From assembly GCF_039929605.1 (NCBI RefSeq), contig NZ_JBDSQX010000042.1, positions 14,156-78,155 on the forward strand: a stretch of 64,000 bases of DNA. The letters run 5' to 3'. Both the position numbers and the translations under genes were made by a program. Under the pieces are notes generated by a model. That model was not told where the DNA came from and made no database searches. It saw only the letters and a list, made by a program, of their open reading frames with translations. The stretch's first letter is position 1. The number at the start of each line of letters is the position of its first letter. Positions 46,052 to 54,376 of the stretch are shown here, in pieces. The DNA is from Pelomonas sp039929605 (GTDB lineage Bacteria; Pseudomonadota; Gammaproteobacteria; Burkholderiales; Burkholderiaceae_C).

Positions 46052-46317
46052 TCGGCCTCGAAGATCGCCAGGCTCTGGCCCTGGACATCGAAGCAGCACA
46101 TGCGGCCGGCGCGCGGCTGAAGCCGGCCTGCGAGACCGCCGGCATCGATGCACGCACCTTGCAACGTTGGAAGGTCACTGAAGGCCTCACAGCAGGCGAT
46201 GGCAGGCCGCAGGCGGTTGCGGCCCACGCCTGGCCATGCCTTGAGCCCTGAGGAGCGTGCTGCGCTGCTGGCCGTGGCCAACGAGCCACGCTTCGCTTCG
46301 GTGCCGCCGGCGCGCAT
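46048..46317 (+). pseudogene. IS3-family OrfB, N-terminal fragment
   Basis: Begins MIGLEDRQALALDIEAAH and continues RLKPACETAGIDARTLQRWK, the N-terminus of IS3-type OrfB (IS1404/IS150-like). A frameshift near 46200 moves the frame to HALSPEERAALLAVANEPRF. The sequence then stops at 46317, where another element's terminal repeat begins. The DDE catalytic core is missing, so it is inactive. Confidence 0.65.
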
Positions 46318-46431
46318 GTATGTGTTCACGGGGTAGCCCGTCCGTACCAGGTGGGCGATACCAGCCAGCGGCGAAGGGCGTTGAGCGTCAGCCGGTGGGC
46401 GCAGCCGGCACCGGCGAGGCATGAGGTATCA

Positions 46432-48150
46432 AGTCGGCCCTGCAAAATCACTTCGAGCGCTCACCGGCCCGTCTGAAGTGCGATCAGCGGGCGTCGCGGC
46501 GCTGGAATTCCAAGCCGCAGGCTGGCCCACATAGAGGTCAGCACGCCAGCCAAAGTCGTCAGCAGGCCCCATGCGCCGATTCGCCCATACCGTGCCCCTT
46601 CGGCGCACACCAAAAAAACCGCCTTCGCGGCCATGGCGGCCTGTGCCGCGATCGCCCGCAGCAGCCAGCGGATGTTGTAGCCCGCCGCGCAGCTCAGCGC
46701 GTGCAGCGCGTCGCCGATGGCGCCCTTGAGCCAGCAGCGATCCATGCGGTGGTCGCTCTTGAGGTGGCCGATGGCCGGCTCGATGGCCTGGCGCCGCTTG
46801 AGCCAGCGCCGCTGCAGCGCGGTCAGCGTCTTGAACTTGCCCCGGTGAATGATCTCCACGCCGGGGTTGTCGGCGTCCACGCCCCGGTAGCCCAGGTCCA
46901 CGATGACTTGGCTGGGCTGGCGTGCCAGGTCTTGCAGCAGGTTGCGTGTTTGCTCCAGTTGCTGGGCCAGCGTGTGGCCGTCGAACGGGTTGCCGGGGAA
47001 GCTTCTCGCGCCCACCATCAGCCCGCTCTTGTGCGTGACGGCCAGGCTCACCTTGACGCCGAATTCGTAGGGCTTGCGAGCTTTGCCTTTGCCGATGCAC
47101 TCGACCTCGGGGGCGTGGATGGCGTAGAGCTTGTTTTTGTCGTGGCGCTGCTGGGTGCGGATGCGCTCGGCGCGCTCCAACAAGGTGCTGAGCCGGCTCA
47201 GTGCGGCGGCGCTGGGTGGCGTCGTCGCCGGTGCACTGCCTGCCTGATTCTGGGCGATGCCCTGGGCTTGCGCATCCAGCTTGCGCTGCACCTCCCGCAG
47301 CACCACCCCGAGGATCGTGCGCTGGCGCTTCACGGCCTTGCGCAAGCGCTTGAACTGCTTGGCGTGGGCGTAGCCGCCGGCCTTGCGCCGCAAGGTCTTG
47401 CCTTCGGCAGCGAAGGTCTGCTTGAGCGCAATCCCCACCGCACGGGCGGCCTTGACCACCTGGTGGCGCGCGATCTCCAGCAGGCGGCTGTCCACGGGGT
47501 GTGCGATGGCCTTCTCTTGCACCGTGGAGTCCACGATCACGCGCTCCAGCTCGGCGGGCTTGATGGCCTTGATCTCAACCGCTGTCTCAATGGTGAACTT
47601 GAGCAGTTGCTCCAGACCTTGTTCGCCCAGGCCTGAGCGGAAGCGCCCGATCTGCGTGACATCACAGGGCAAGCGGGGCTCGTAGTACTCCATGCCGCTG
47701 AAGCACTGCCAGGGCACGTTCTCGCTCCAGCGCTGCACCAGCTCCTCGTCGCTGAGGTTGAAGGCGTTCTTCAGGTACAGCAGGCTGGCCATCAGGCGAA
47801 TGGGCAGACGAGGCCGACCGGCGGGGCTGATGCCGCCACCGAATTCGACGGTGTGCTCGCCCAGCAGGTCTTGCGCGATCTCGCTGTCCGGCGTACGCGC
47901 CTTGCGCGCGAAGTGCGGTGCCAGGGCCTGCTCAATCAAGCCCCAGGGCAGTCGAGCGGCGAGCACCACCAGAGGGTGCCTGGGATCGACCATGGCGTCC
48001 AGTCGGGAGCGGAAAAAGTCCGGCGTGCTCATGGTCCAAATCCCCCAGAAATCAGCCTCCAGTGGATAACATTCCAGGGGAATTGACCATCCGTGAACGC
48101 CCGGAAACACCAGTGTTTATGCGGGTTGTGGGGCTTTTGCAGGGTCGACT
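46432..48150 (-). mobile_element. IS5-family insertion sequence, complete
   Basis: Terminal inverted repeats AGTCGGCCCTGCAAAA (46432-46447) and TTTTGCAGGGTCGACT (48135-48150), 15 of 16 matched. The right end coincides exactly with the point where the IS66 TnpC reading loses family similarity. The left flank belongs to a different sequence, so the flanks no longer match. Confidence 0.8.
46461..48032 (-). CDS. IS5-family transposase
   Basis: 523 residues from MSTPDFFRSRLDAMVDPRHP. N-terminal InsH/DUF772 domain (LPIRLMASLLYLKNAFNLSDEELVQRW) is followed by a DDE domain. Candidate catalytic residues are D in VIVDSTVQEKAI, D in VIVDLGYRGVD and E in IEPAIGHLKSDHRM. A long charged insertion (KQFKRLRKAVKRQRT...) separates the first two Asp regions. 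Full length and apparently functional; the most recent insertion in the mosaic. Confidence 0.9.
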   Translation of the reverse strand: MSTPDFFRSRLDAMVDPRHPLVVLAARLPWGLIEQALAPHFARKARTPDSEIAQDLLGEHTVEFGGGISPAGRPRLPIRLMASLLYLKNAFNLSDEELVQRWSENVPWQCFSGMEYYEPRLPCDVTQIGRFRSGLGEQGLEQLLKFTIETAVEIKAIKPAELERVIVDSTVQEKAIAHPVDSRLLEIARHQVVKAARAVGIALKQTFAAEGKTLRRKAGGYAHAKQFKRLRKAVKRQRTILGVVLREVQRKLDAQAQGIAQNQAGSAPATTPPSAAALSRLSTLLERAERIRTQQRHDKNKLYAIHAPEVECIGKGKARKPYEFGVKVSLAVTHKSGLMVGARSFPGNPFDGHTLAQQLEQTRNLLQDLARQPSQVIVDLGYRGVDADNPGVEIIHRGKFKTLTALQRRWLKRRQAIEPAIGHLKSDHRMDRCWLKGAIGDALHALSCAAGYNIRWLLRAIAAQAAMAAKAVFLVCAEGARYGRIGAWGLLTTLAGVLTSMWASLRLGIPAPRRPLIALQTGR

Positions 48151-49716
48151 ATTGAGCTTGGCCGATTGCACCAGGCTCATGACGATGGCCGCCCGCTCGC
48201 CGGCCAGCTCGCTGCCCACGAACAGCCAGTTCTTGGCGCCCAGCTTCCAGGGCTTGATCTGCTGCCCAATGTGGTTGTTGTCGATGGGCACGGCCCCGTC
48301 GTCCAGGTGCAGCGTCAGCGCGCTCCAGTGGTTCAGGCTGTAGTTGATGGCTTCGCCGATGGCGCCGCCGCTCACGCGCCCGCGCTCCAATTCCAGCCAC
48401 ACGCGCAGTTCCTCCCACAGCGGCTTGCTCAGGCGCTGGCGGCCCTCGCGGCGGTCCTCGGCGCTCATGCCTGCGAAGTGGCTCTCGACGTGGTAGATCC
48501 GCGCCCAACGCTGCAGCGCTTGCAGCGCCACGGGACTGGCGCCGGCGTTGCGCGGGGTCAGCTCCTCGAACTTGCGCCTGGCATGCGCTGCACAGGCCGC
48601 AGCCGTGCGCCCGGGATGCAGGCTCGCATCGAGCACCGGGGCGTAGCCCGAGTACCGGTCGCACACCAGCGTGCCGCGCCAGGGCAGCCCCGCGCGCGGC
48701 GGGTCCAGGCCGGCGAGGAAGGCGATGGGGTACTGCGCGCCCCGACCGGCGCAGAAGTCGTAGATGACCCCCGGCTGCGGGTCGAGTTGGCTGCGTGCAT
48801 AGGCCCAGATGAAGGCCTTCTTGGTCTTGCCCGCGCCGGGGTCAAGCAGCGGGATGGGCGTCTCATCGGCGTGTAGCACCGCAGCGCTCAGCACGAAGCG
48901 CTTGTGCGCTTCGTACAGCGGCTGCAGCGCCGCGCCACCGGCGCCGGCCCAGGCCGCCAGCGTCGAGCGCGGCGTGTGCACGCCCGCTCGCGCATTGATG
49001 GCCTCTTGCCGGTAGTACGGCAGGTGGTCGGCGAAGCGGCTGATCAGCGTGTGCGCCACCAGCCCGCTGGCCGGGATGCCACCGTCGATCACGTCGGGCT
49101 CGGCCGGCTCTTGCCGCAGCCGCCCCTGTCCACGTTGGCTGCAGCACCGGCACGCCCACTTGCCGTAGATGTGGCGATGCACGAAGAACTGCGCCGGGAT
49201 GATGTCGAGCTTCTCGCTCACGTCCTCGCCCACGCGCTGCATCGGCGCACCGCACCCCTCGTTGGCGCAGGTGGTGTCGGCCGGCTCGTGGTGGTGTTCC
49301 ACGCGCTGCAGGTGTTCGGGCAATGCCTGGCGGCGCGGCTGGCGCGGGGTGGCCTTCGGCGCATGGGGTGTCGGCGCCAGCTTGGCCTGCAACTCGGCCA
49401 GTTGCGCCTGCAGGGCGGCCTCGTCCTCGATCAGCGTCTGGGCGAACAGCGCGCGCTGCTGCGCCGTCATCGCCTCGGTCTTGGCGCCGAACTTCCAGCG
49501 CTTCAAGCGCGCCAGCTCGAGTTGGATCTTCTCCAGCCGCATGTCGCGCCAGGCGATCTCGCGGTCCCGGCGCTCGATCTCCTGATCCCGACGCTCGATC
49601 TCGCCGACCTGCTGCTCGATGCGCTGGCGCATCCGTGCGATCACCGCCGCCGCTTCGGCCGGCAGCCTGTGCTCGTCAATGGGGGGCAGGTCTTGCACGC
49701 CTTGCATGCGTGGCAT
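48151..49716 (-). pseudogene. IS66-family TnpC transposase, truncated by IS5
   Basis: Starts MPRMQGVQDLPPIDEHRL (a TTG 90 bp upstream is less likely). A coiled-coil leucine-rich N-terminus is followed by a zinc-finger region (CANEGCGAPM, CRCCSQ) and the DDE_Tnp_IS66 core with HADETPIPLLDPG and CDRYSGYAPV. In the NNxxE block where the catalytic Glu is expected the sequence reads DNNHIGQQIKPW (Gly in place of Glu). Family similarity stops at VQSAKLN, exactly at the IS5 end; the remaining frame to 48052 is IS5 DNA. Inactive on both counts. Confidence 0.8.
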
Positions 49717-49808
49717 GTTGCCGTTGGAGCCCGGCTCGCACCATTGGCGCAAGCACTCTTGCCGGCCTGGCTGCGGGCATGACTTTGCGCGCGAACTGAA
49801 GCGCAAAC

Positions 49809-50162
49809 TTACGCACGGCGGATCACCTGCAGCTCAGGCAGCCGCTGCCACGGCAGCCCCACCACCAAGGCCTCGAACTGCTGCGCCGTCAGCTGCAGCG
49901 TCGCCGCCGCGCCGGCCGCGCCAACCTCGGGCGCACTCGTCCACGCGAAGCCGCCGTGATGCAGCCGCCGCGTGGCGCACCACACGCCGAAGCCGTCGTG
50001 CACCAGCAGCTTCAACCGCGTGGCCCGTGCGTTGGCGAACAGGTAACCGTGGTGGGCCTGCGCACAGCCCACGGTGTTGACCACTGCGGCCAGCAGCCGC
50101 TCGGCGCCTGCGCGCATGTCCTGGGGCTGCGTGCACAGCCACAGCGCATCGATGCGGATCAT
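49809..50162 (-). CDS. tnpB: IS66-family accessory protein TnpB
   Basis: 117 residues, MIRIDALWLCTQPQDMRAGAERL start, with the LFANARATRLKLLVHDGFGVWCATRRLHHGGF core characteristic of IS66 Orf2. Required together with TnpA/TnpC for transposition of this subgroup. Lies between tnpA and tnpC with 7 bp and 92 bp spacers. Confidence 0.9.
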   Translation of the reverse strand: MIRIDALWLCTQPQDMRAGAERLLAAVVNTVGCAQAHHGYLFANARATRLKLLVHDGFGVWCATRRLHHGGFAWTSAPEVGAAGAAATLQLTAQQFEALVVGLPWQRLPELQVIRRA

Positions 50163-50169
50163 GGCTGGC

Positions 50170-50652
50170 TCATCCCTTGAACAGTGCGCTGGCCAGTTCG
50201 CTCAACCAGGCCGCGCAGCCCGGCGCGTGCGACGCCGGCCACCGCACGGCGACGTCGGCATCTCCGCAGCGCAGCTCGACACGGATTGCTGGCGCGTCGG
50301 GCTCGGCCGCGCCTGGCATGCCGGCTTCAACGCTCGGCTCATCGCCGCTGCCGGCCGCTGCCAGGCCCACCGGCACGAACCGCATCACCGGCAGCGGTGG
50401 CGCCGGCAGTGCCGCTGCAGCAGTCTCGCCCGCCCTCGATAGTGCCGCACAGGGCACACCACTTGGCACGACCAAGCCCGCGCGCTTGAGCCCTCTGCCC
50501 ACCAGCCACTTGCGCACTAGGTTCGCGTTCACGCCGTGGGCCATCGCCACTGCAGCGACCGACGCCCCGGGCTCACGACACTGCGCCAGGACCTTCGCCT
50601 TGAAATCCGCCGCGTGCACTCGCCGCGCGCCTTGTTGAACATTGGGTTGCAT
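50170..50652 (-). CDS. tnpA: IS66-family TnpA (HTH protein)
   Basis: 160 residues. Helix-turn-helix of the IS3/IS66 Orf1 type: DFKAKVLAQCREPGASVAAVAMAHGVNANLVRKWL, followed by a variable Pro/Ala-rich C-terminal half. First gene of the inner IS66; a candidate element end GTGAGCGTCCGGCGG (reading inward, 50717-50731) lies 79 bp upstream. Confidence 0.88.
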   Translation of the reverse strand: MQPNVQQGARRVHAADFKAKVLAQCREPGASVAAVAMAHGVNANLVRKWLVGRGLKRAGLVVPSGVPCAALSRAGETAAAALPAPPLPVMRFVPVGLAAAGSGDEPSVEAGMPGAAEPDAPAIRVELRCGDADVAVRWPASHAPGCAAWLSELASALFKG

Positions 50653-50731
50653 AGGTGTCCACCAAAATCAGGTGGACGCCATGTTCACGCGATGGCGACC
50701 GGGGCGGAAGGTGGGGCCGCCGGACGCTCAC

Positions 50732-50894
50732 TCTTGACGCGCGCCTGAGTCCAGGTTGACTCGCTCCTCCAGCAGCTCACGCGGTCGATCAACTGCGTGA
50801 TGAGGGCGTGGCATTCGGGCACCTTCTGGGGCAGCTGCGCCATCGCTGCGTCCGGCGAGGATTGGCTGGCGGCACTTGGTGGCTTGGTCTGCAC
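50732..50894 (-). pseudogene. N-terminal remnant of a second IS66-type transposase
   Basis: GTG start giving MQTKPPSAASQSSPDAAMAQ, then PQKVPECHALITQLIDRV. The expected LLEERVNLDS continues in a different frame, so a frameshift is present. The pattern matches the N-terminus of tnpC-only IS66 (ISBst12-like) transposases. It is cut by the inner IS66 end at about 50731. Confidence 0.55.
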
Positions 50895-50998
50895 AGTGCA
50901 AGTGTCGGCATGAAATCAACGACTTGCAATGCGAACTTCATCTGGATTGGAGAATCGCGCAGCTGCCAGCGTGGGGCTAGACCCCGTGAACACATACC
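50886..50998 (-). repeat. 113-bp end of an IS66-type element (right inverted copy)
   Basis: Partner of 45402-45514 in inverted orientation, two mismatches over 113 bp. Contains the untranslated leader and first codons of the remnant transposase. Beyond it to 51082 there is no gene and nothing I recognise. Confidence 0.85.
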
Positions 50999-51082
50999 CT
51001 TGCCGGTCTCCCGGCGCTCCCGATCCAATATTGACCACGCGGCGTGCGGTTCAAATCTAGGACCGCTAGATCACCGCACCGC

Positions 51083-52018
51083 TCAAAACTTCCCCAGGAT
51101 CACTGCCATCCAATTTATCCAATTGGTTGATGGATCCTTCCTAGTAATGTTTACCCGGTAGAATGAACAAATCCTGACAAATATACTCGCGCGGTGCACG
51201 GCCTTGAATTCATCGAGCAAGCGAATGATTTCCGTGGATGCATTGCTCAAAACCAAATCGGTGGAATCAATTATTTGCCGATTGGTTCGCTTGAGCTTGC
51301 CGCGCAAAATCCAGTCCCTAAGAAGGGTCAGTCTCCCCAGAGCACCTGCTCTAACGCCGGACTGGTTCGCAGAATGAATTCTGTAACGCACACCTGGAAA
51401 TGGATCATATACCACACTCCCATCAAACATCAAGACATATATAAATGTAAGCCAATCGTGACCTAGTGGCTCAATACGATTTAAAGACGGAGGAAAAATA
51501 CGCCTAGCGGCCTCGTTGAAAACAATGGTATTCCCCGTAGAAATACAATATCCCAAAGCATGGCGAAGCTGAATCGACTCTACTGGCGGCCTCTTCTCTA
51601 AGCCTATGCAAACAGCATTCTCGTCGACGAGCAACGTGGCACTGCAATATGCAAACGGAATTTCGCCATCCACTTTTTGGTAGCGTTCAATTGCTTTCTC
51701 GATCCTTGCGGGCTCCCAAATATCATCTTGATCTGCAAAAGCGTAAAGATCAAATCCTTTGGCTCTGTCTATAAGACTGTAGAAATTTCGCTCAAGCCCG
51801 CTTCTCGGACCGTCAACTATCTCAATAGTCCCTGGATACCTCGCTTGATGCTCAACCAAGATCGATTTGGTCAGATCTTGAGAGCCATCATCAGAAACCA
51901 ATATTTTAATATTTTCAACCGTCTGTCCAATAATGGACTCCAACTGCTCCAGCAGATATGCCTGACCATTGAAAGTCGCCATCAATACGCAAACAGAGAA
52001 TCCATTCATAACGTTCAT
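51083..52018 (-). CDS. Glycosyltransferase family 2
   Basis: 311 residues from MNVMNGFSVCVLMATFNGQAYL. GT-A signatures: ILVSDDGSQDLTKS, then FADQDDIWEPARIEKA (the D-x-D-like QDD), and GHDWLTFIYVLM in the acceptor part. Similar to WcaA/rhamnosyl- or galactosyl-transferases of O-antigen clusters. The start overlaps the upstream transferase stop by ATGA. AT-rich compared with flanks. Last gene of the leftward run; its end faces the IS mosaic. Confidence 0.85.
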   Translation of the reverse strand: MNVMNGFSVCVLMATFNGQAYLLEQLESIIGQTVENIKILVSDDGSQDLTKSILVEHQARYPGTIEIVDGPRSGLERNFYSLIDRAKGFDLYAFADQDDIWEPARIEKAIERYQKVDGEIPFAYCSATLLVDENAVCIGLEKRPPVESIQLRHALGYCISTGNTIVFNEAARRIFPPSLNRIEPLGHDWLTFIYVLMFDGSVVYDPFPGVRYRIHSANQSGVRAGALGRLTLLRDWILRGKLKRTNRQIIDSTDLVLSNASTEIIRLLDEFKAVHRASIFVRICSFYRVNITRKDPSTNWINWMAVILGKF

Positions 52019-52941
52019 CCAAAGACGCAATATATTTTTTTGGCAAGCATCTTGAATGGCACCGACAGGTAGTCGCTCCACTTAAAGTATTTACGGTATT
52101 TGCGTAAATAAACAAGGGCCGATATGAAGGACAGCTTACGACTCGAATACCTTTCCGCGATTACGTATCCCAACGTCAATCTCATATAACGATTTAGAGG
52201 GCCGGAGTAGTCAACAGCAATTCCACGATTGCTGTAAGCCGACCTTAAAATTCTCCTGTAAGTCTTATAAATGTCGTCAACCGCGAACTTCGCCGTGACG
52301 TTGTCGGCATGAATATTGTACTTGCAGACAACGCGACCTTCTATAACAGCCCATCCGTCAATCTTTATGAAATCCGCCAAAAGCCCCATATCAATGGCAG
52401 TCGGATAATAATTCCTGTAACCAAAACGTCTCAAAGAATCGACTCTAAAGAGAGTGGCGCTGGGAAGAGCAGTGAACTCACTCAGAAGTATTCGCTGCAT
52501 TAACTCTTGGCAAGTCAAGAGCTGGCAATCGCTGGGAATTGGCTTGGAAACGCTCGAGCTCCCAATGATCGCAACGATCTCAGAGCTCAACGAATGCCTT
52601 TCCGCGCGTTGCAGAGCCGCGACAAGCGTGGAAATCCCATCGACTTCTAACTCGTCATCGTCCGACAACATCAAGCAATACGACCCTCGAGCTCTACTTG
52701 CTAAAAAGTTCCAATTGCCGATCAAACCAATATTCGTCGTCTGCCTATGCAACGCAATCTCACAGCTGGACGAAATCGACGCCAAATAAATATCCGTTCC
52801 ATCCTCGCTCGCATTATCAGATACAACGATTTCAATACGACAATAGTCCTGCCCAATTGCACTCTCGATTGCACGCTCCAAACGCGCAACGCGATTATAA
52901 GTCGGTATCAAAATTGACACCAAAGGCAAATCTTCTGTCAT
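52015..52941 (-). CDS. Glycosyltransferase family 2
   Basis: 308 residues. VSILIPTYNRVARLERAIES, IVVSDNASEDGTD, and MLSDDDELEVDG (metal-binding DDD) define an inverting GT-A enzyme of the abequosyl/rhamnosyl transferase-like group (WbaV-like proteins share the SDNAS motif). It is a plausible candidate to transfer the 3,6-dideoxyhexose made by this cluster; this is inference. AT-rich. ATGA-coupled to the next transferase. Confidence 0.83.
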   Translation of the reverse strand: MTEDLPLVSILIPTYNRVARLERAIESAIGQDYCRIEIVVSDNASEDGTDIYLASISSSCEIALHRQTTNIGLIGNWNFLASRARGSYCLMLSDDDELEVDGISTLVAALQRAERHSLSSEIVAIIGSSSVSKPIPSDCQLLTCQELMQRILLSEFTALPSATLFRVDSLRRFGYRNYYPTAIDMGLLADFIKIDGWAVIEGRVVCKYNIHADNVTAKFAVDDIYKTYRRILRSAYSNRGIAVDYSGPLNRYMRLTLGYVIAERYSSRKLSFISALVYLRKYRKYFKWSDYLSVPFKMLAKKIYCVFG

Positions 52942-52983
52942 CTTCCAGTACAGCTTAATTAATCGGAGAATCGCATACCGAGA

Positions 52984-54369
52984 TTAGGAGCGATATTTCT
53001 TCGCCCTATCGACCAACAGCGAGAACCCCTGTTTCAGCAAACGAGAATAGGTGGTATTCAGCATACTGCAGGCCGCTCGCGGCCACACCCAGTTGTTAAA
53101 TGACAGCTGAGACATGCCCACCACCATCACTAAGCCAAGGACGCCAAAATGTGGCGCGACAATCCATGAGCCGATGACAATCATCAATCCCGTAACAAGC
53201 GCCGCGGTTACAAATGGCACTTTGTTCGAAATAGTCAACAAGTTGGCGCAGTTTCCATGATTGAGCTCAAAGAGAAATATTAAAGACATTGCCAGCAGAA
53301 TCCAGGTGTCCGGAAGTATTAGGTTTCCTTTGATTTGCGCCAAAGCAAATGGGCCGATCGTAACGAATCCTGCAGCGCCTACAATGAACATTACTATTCC
53401 GAGCGCCAATGCAGCTGCAAACATATCCTCGGCCTCCCTACGCTGCTGTCTGGCCCACAATGTATTCAATACCGGCAATTTCATGCTGAATGGAACGCCT
53501 GCCAGCGACTGCAAAAAGGTTAACACCTGGACCGAAAAGCTATAGCCAGCAGCGGGGACGACGCCAATTGTAAGACCAGCAATCAATAGATTGGCGCGCG
53601 TAATGAGAAACGCCCCGAGCATTACGAGGCCATACCGACCCGAATTATGCCAAAGCACGCGCACCAACGCATTGATATCCGAGGCGAGCGGGCCGATTGC
53701 ATGCGCGCACTGCAACTCCGCTCTTACATGGCGATAGCAAATAGCCCTGCCAACAATCGCAGATCCCAAAGCGCCCAGTGCGAGGCATGCAAGTCCGCCA
53801 CCAGCCACTAGCGCACCAATAGATACCGCCAGCTGCAATCCCCTGGTCAATACCAAGGTTTGGTTATAGAAATTGACGTCTCCGTGACCAAGAATCATGG
53901 AGTTCGTATATCCGAACCATAGCGAAATGACACAGCCTGAGGAATAAATTAACCACGCCGTCAAAACGCCATCTGCAGGAGTTCCAGGAGGGAGTACATT
54001 TAATAGATAGAGCGTCCCACCACCCCATAAAGTGGCCGCAGAAAGTGCGCCTACGATATAGTATATTTTTCGAGAAGAAAATATCAACTGCGCAAGTAGC
54101 GGGTGATTAACTGGACCGTGAGATTCGTCTAAGCCGACCGCACGCAGGGACTGGGCGCCCGCATAGACGTACGAGAAGCTTCGCGCAAGCGTTGGATTGA
54201 AGCCAAGCTCAAGCAATTGGCCTACGCCGGCCATAACGACGAAATTCAACCAGATTGCAGTTTCTTCGGCGCCGAGATACCTCGAAGAAACGGGAATAAC
54301 AATGGCCCACAATGCTGCATTGGCGACGTTGGCCGAAATAGCCCAAATAAATCCAGTCCGCGCCTTCAT
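52984..54369 (-). CDS. Wzx-type polysaccharide flippase
   Basis: 461 residues with about 12 membrane helices. The N-terminal GFIWAISANVANAALWAIVIPVSSRYLG is typical of the MOP/PST exporters that flip undecaprenyl-linked repeat units. An insertion between helices 2 and 4 (LDESHGPVNHPLLAQLIFSS) is polar. Its presence with the Wzy-like protein supports Wzx/Wzy-dependent assembly. It starts 7 bp after the flavoprotein gene. Confidence 0.85.
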   Translation of the reverse strand: MKARTGFIWAISANVANAALWAIVIPVSSRYLGAEETAIWLNFVVMAGVGQLLELGFNPTLARSFSYVYAGAQSLRAVGLDESHGPVNHPLLAQLIFSSRKIYYIVGALSAATLWGGGTLYLLNVLPPGTPADGVLTAWLIYSSGCVISLWFGYTNSMILGHGDVNFYNQTLVLTRGLQLAVSIGALVAGGGLACLALGALGSAIVGRAICYRHVRAELQCAHAIGPLASDINALVRVLWHNSGRYGLVMLGAFLITRANLLIAGLTIGVVPAAGYSFSVQVLTFLQSLAGVPFSMKLPVLNTLWARQQRREAEDMFAAALALGIVMFIVGAAGFVTIGPFALAQIKGNLILPDTWILLAMSLIFLFELNHGNCANLLTISNKVPFVTAALVTGLMIVIGSWIVAPHFGVLGLVMVVGMSQLSFNNWVWPRAACSMLNTTYSRLLKQGFSLLVDRAKKYRS

Positions 54370-54376
54370 CCGGAAG

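Larger units (their letters stand above)
46318..50997 (-). mobile_element. Nested IS mosaic bounded by IS66-type terminal repeats
   Basis: GTATGTGTTCACGGGGT at 46318-46334 and its reverse complement ending at 50997 bound the region. Both begin with GTA as IS66-family ends do. Inside the right end lies the N-terminal coding start of a tnpC-only (ISBst12-like) IS66 transposase. It is interrupted at about 50731 by a second IS66 element (tnpA-tnpB-tnpC), which is in turn cut at 48150/48151 by an IS5-family element. No 8-bp target duplication is seen, so deletion or rearrangement followed insertion. Confidence 0.6.

Noticed and set aside
48085..48110. GTGAACGCCCGG stretch as the end of the inner IS66
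   Set aside because: It lies inside the IS5 element, whose terminal repeat extends to 48150; the IS66 is truncated at 48151.
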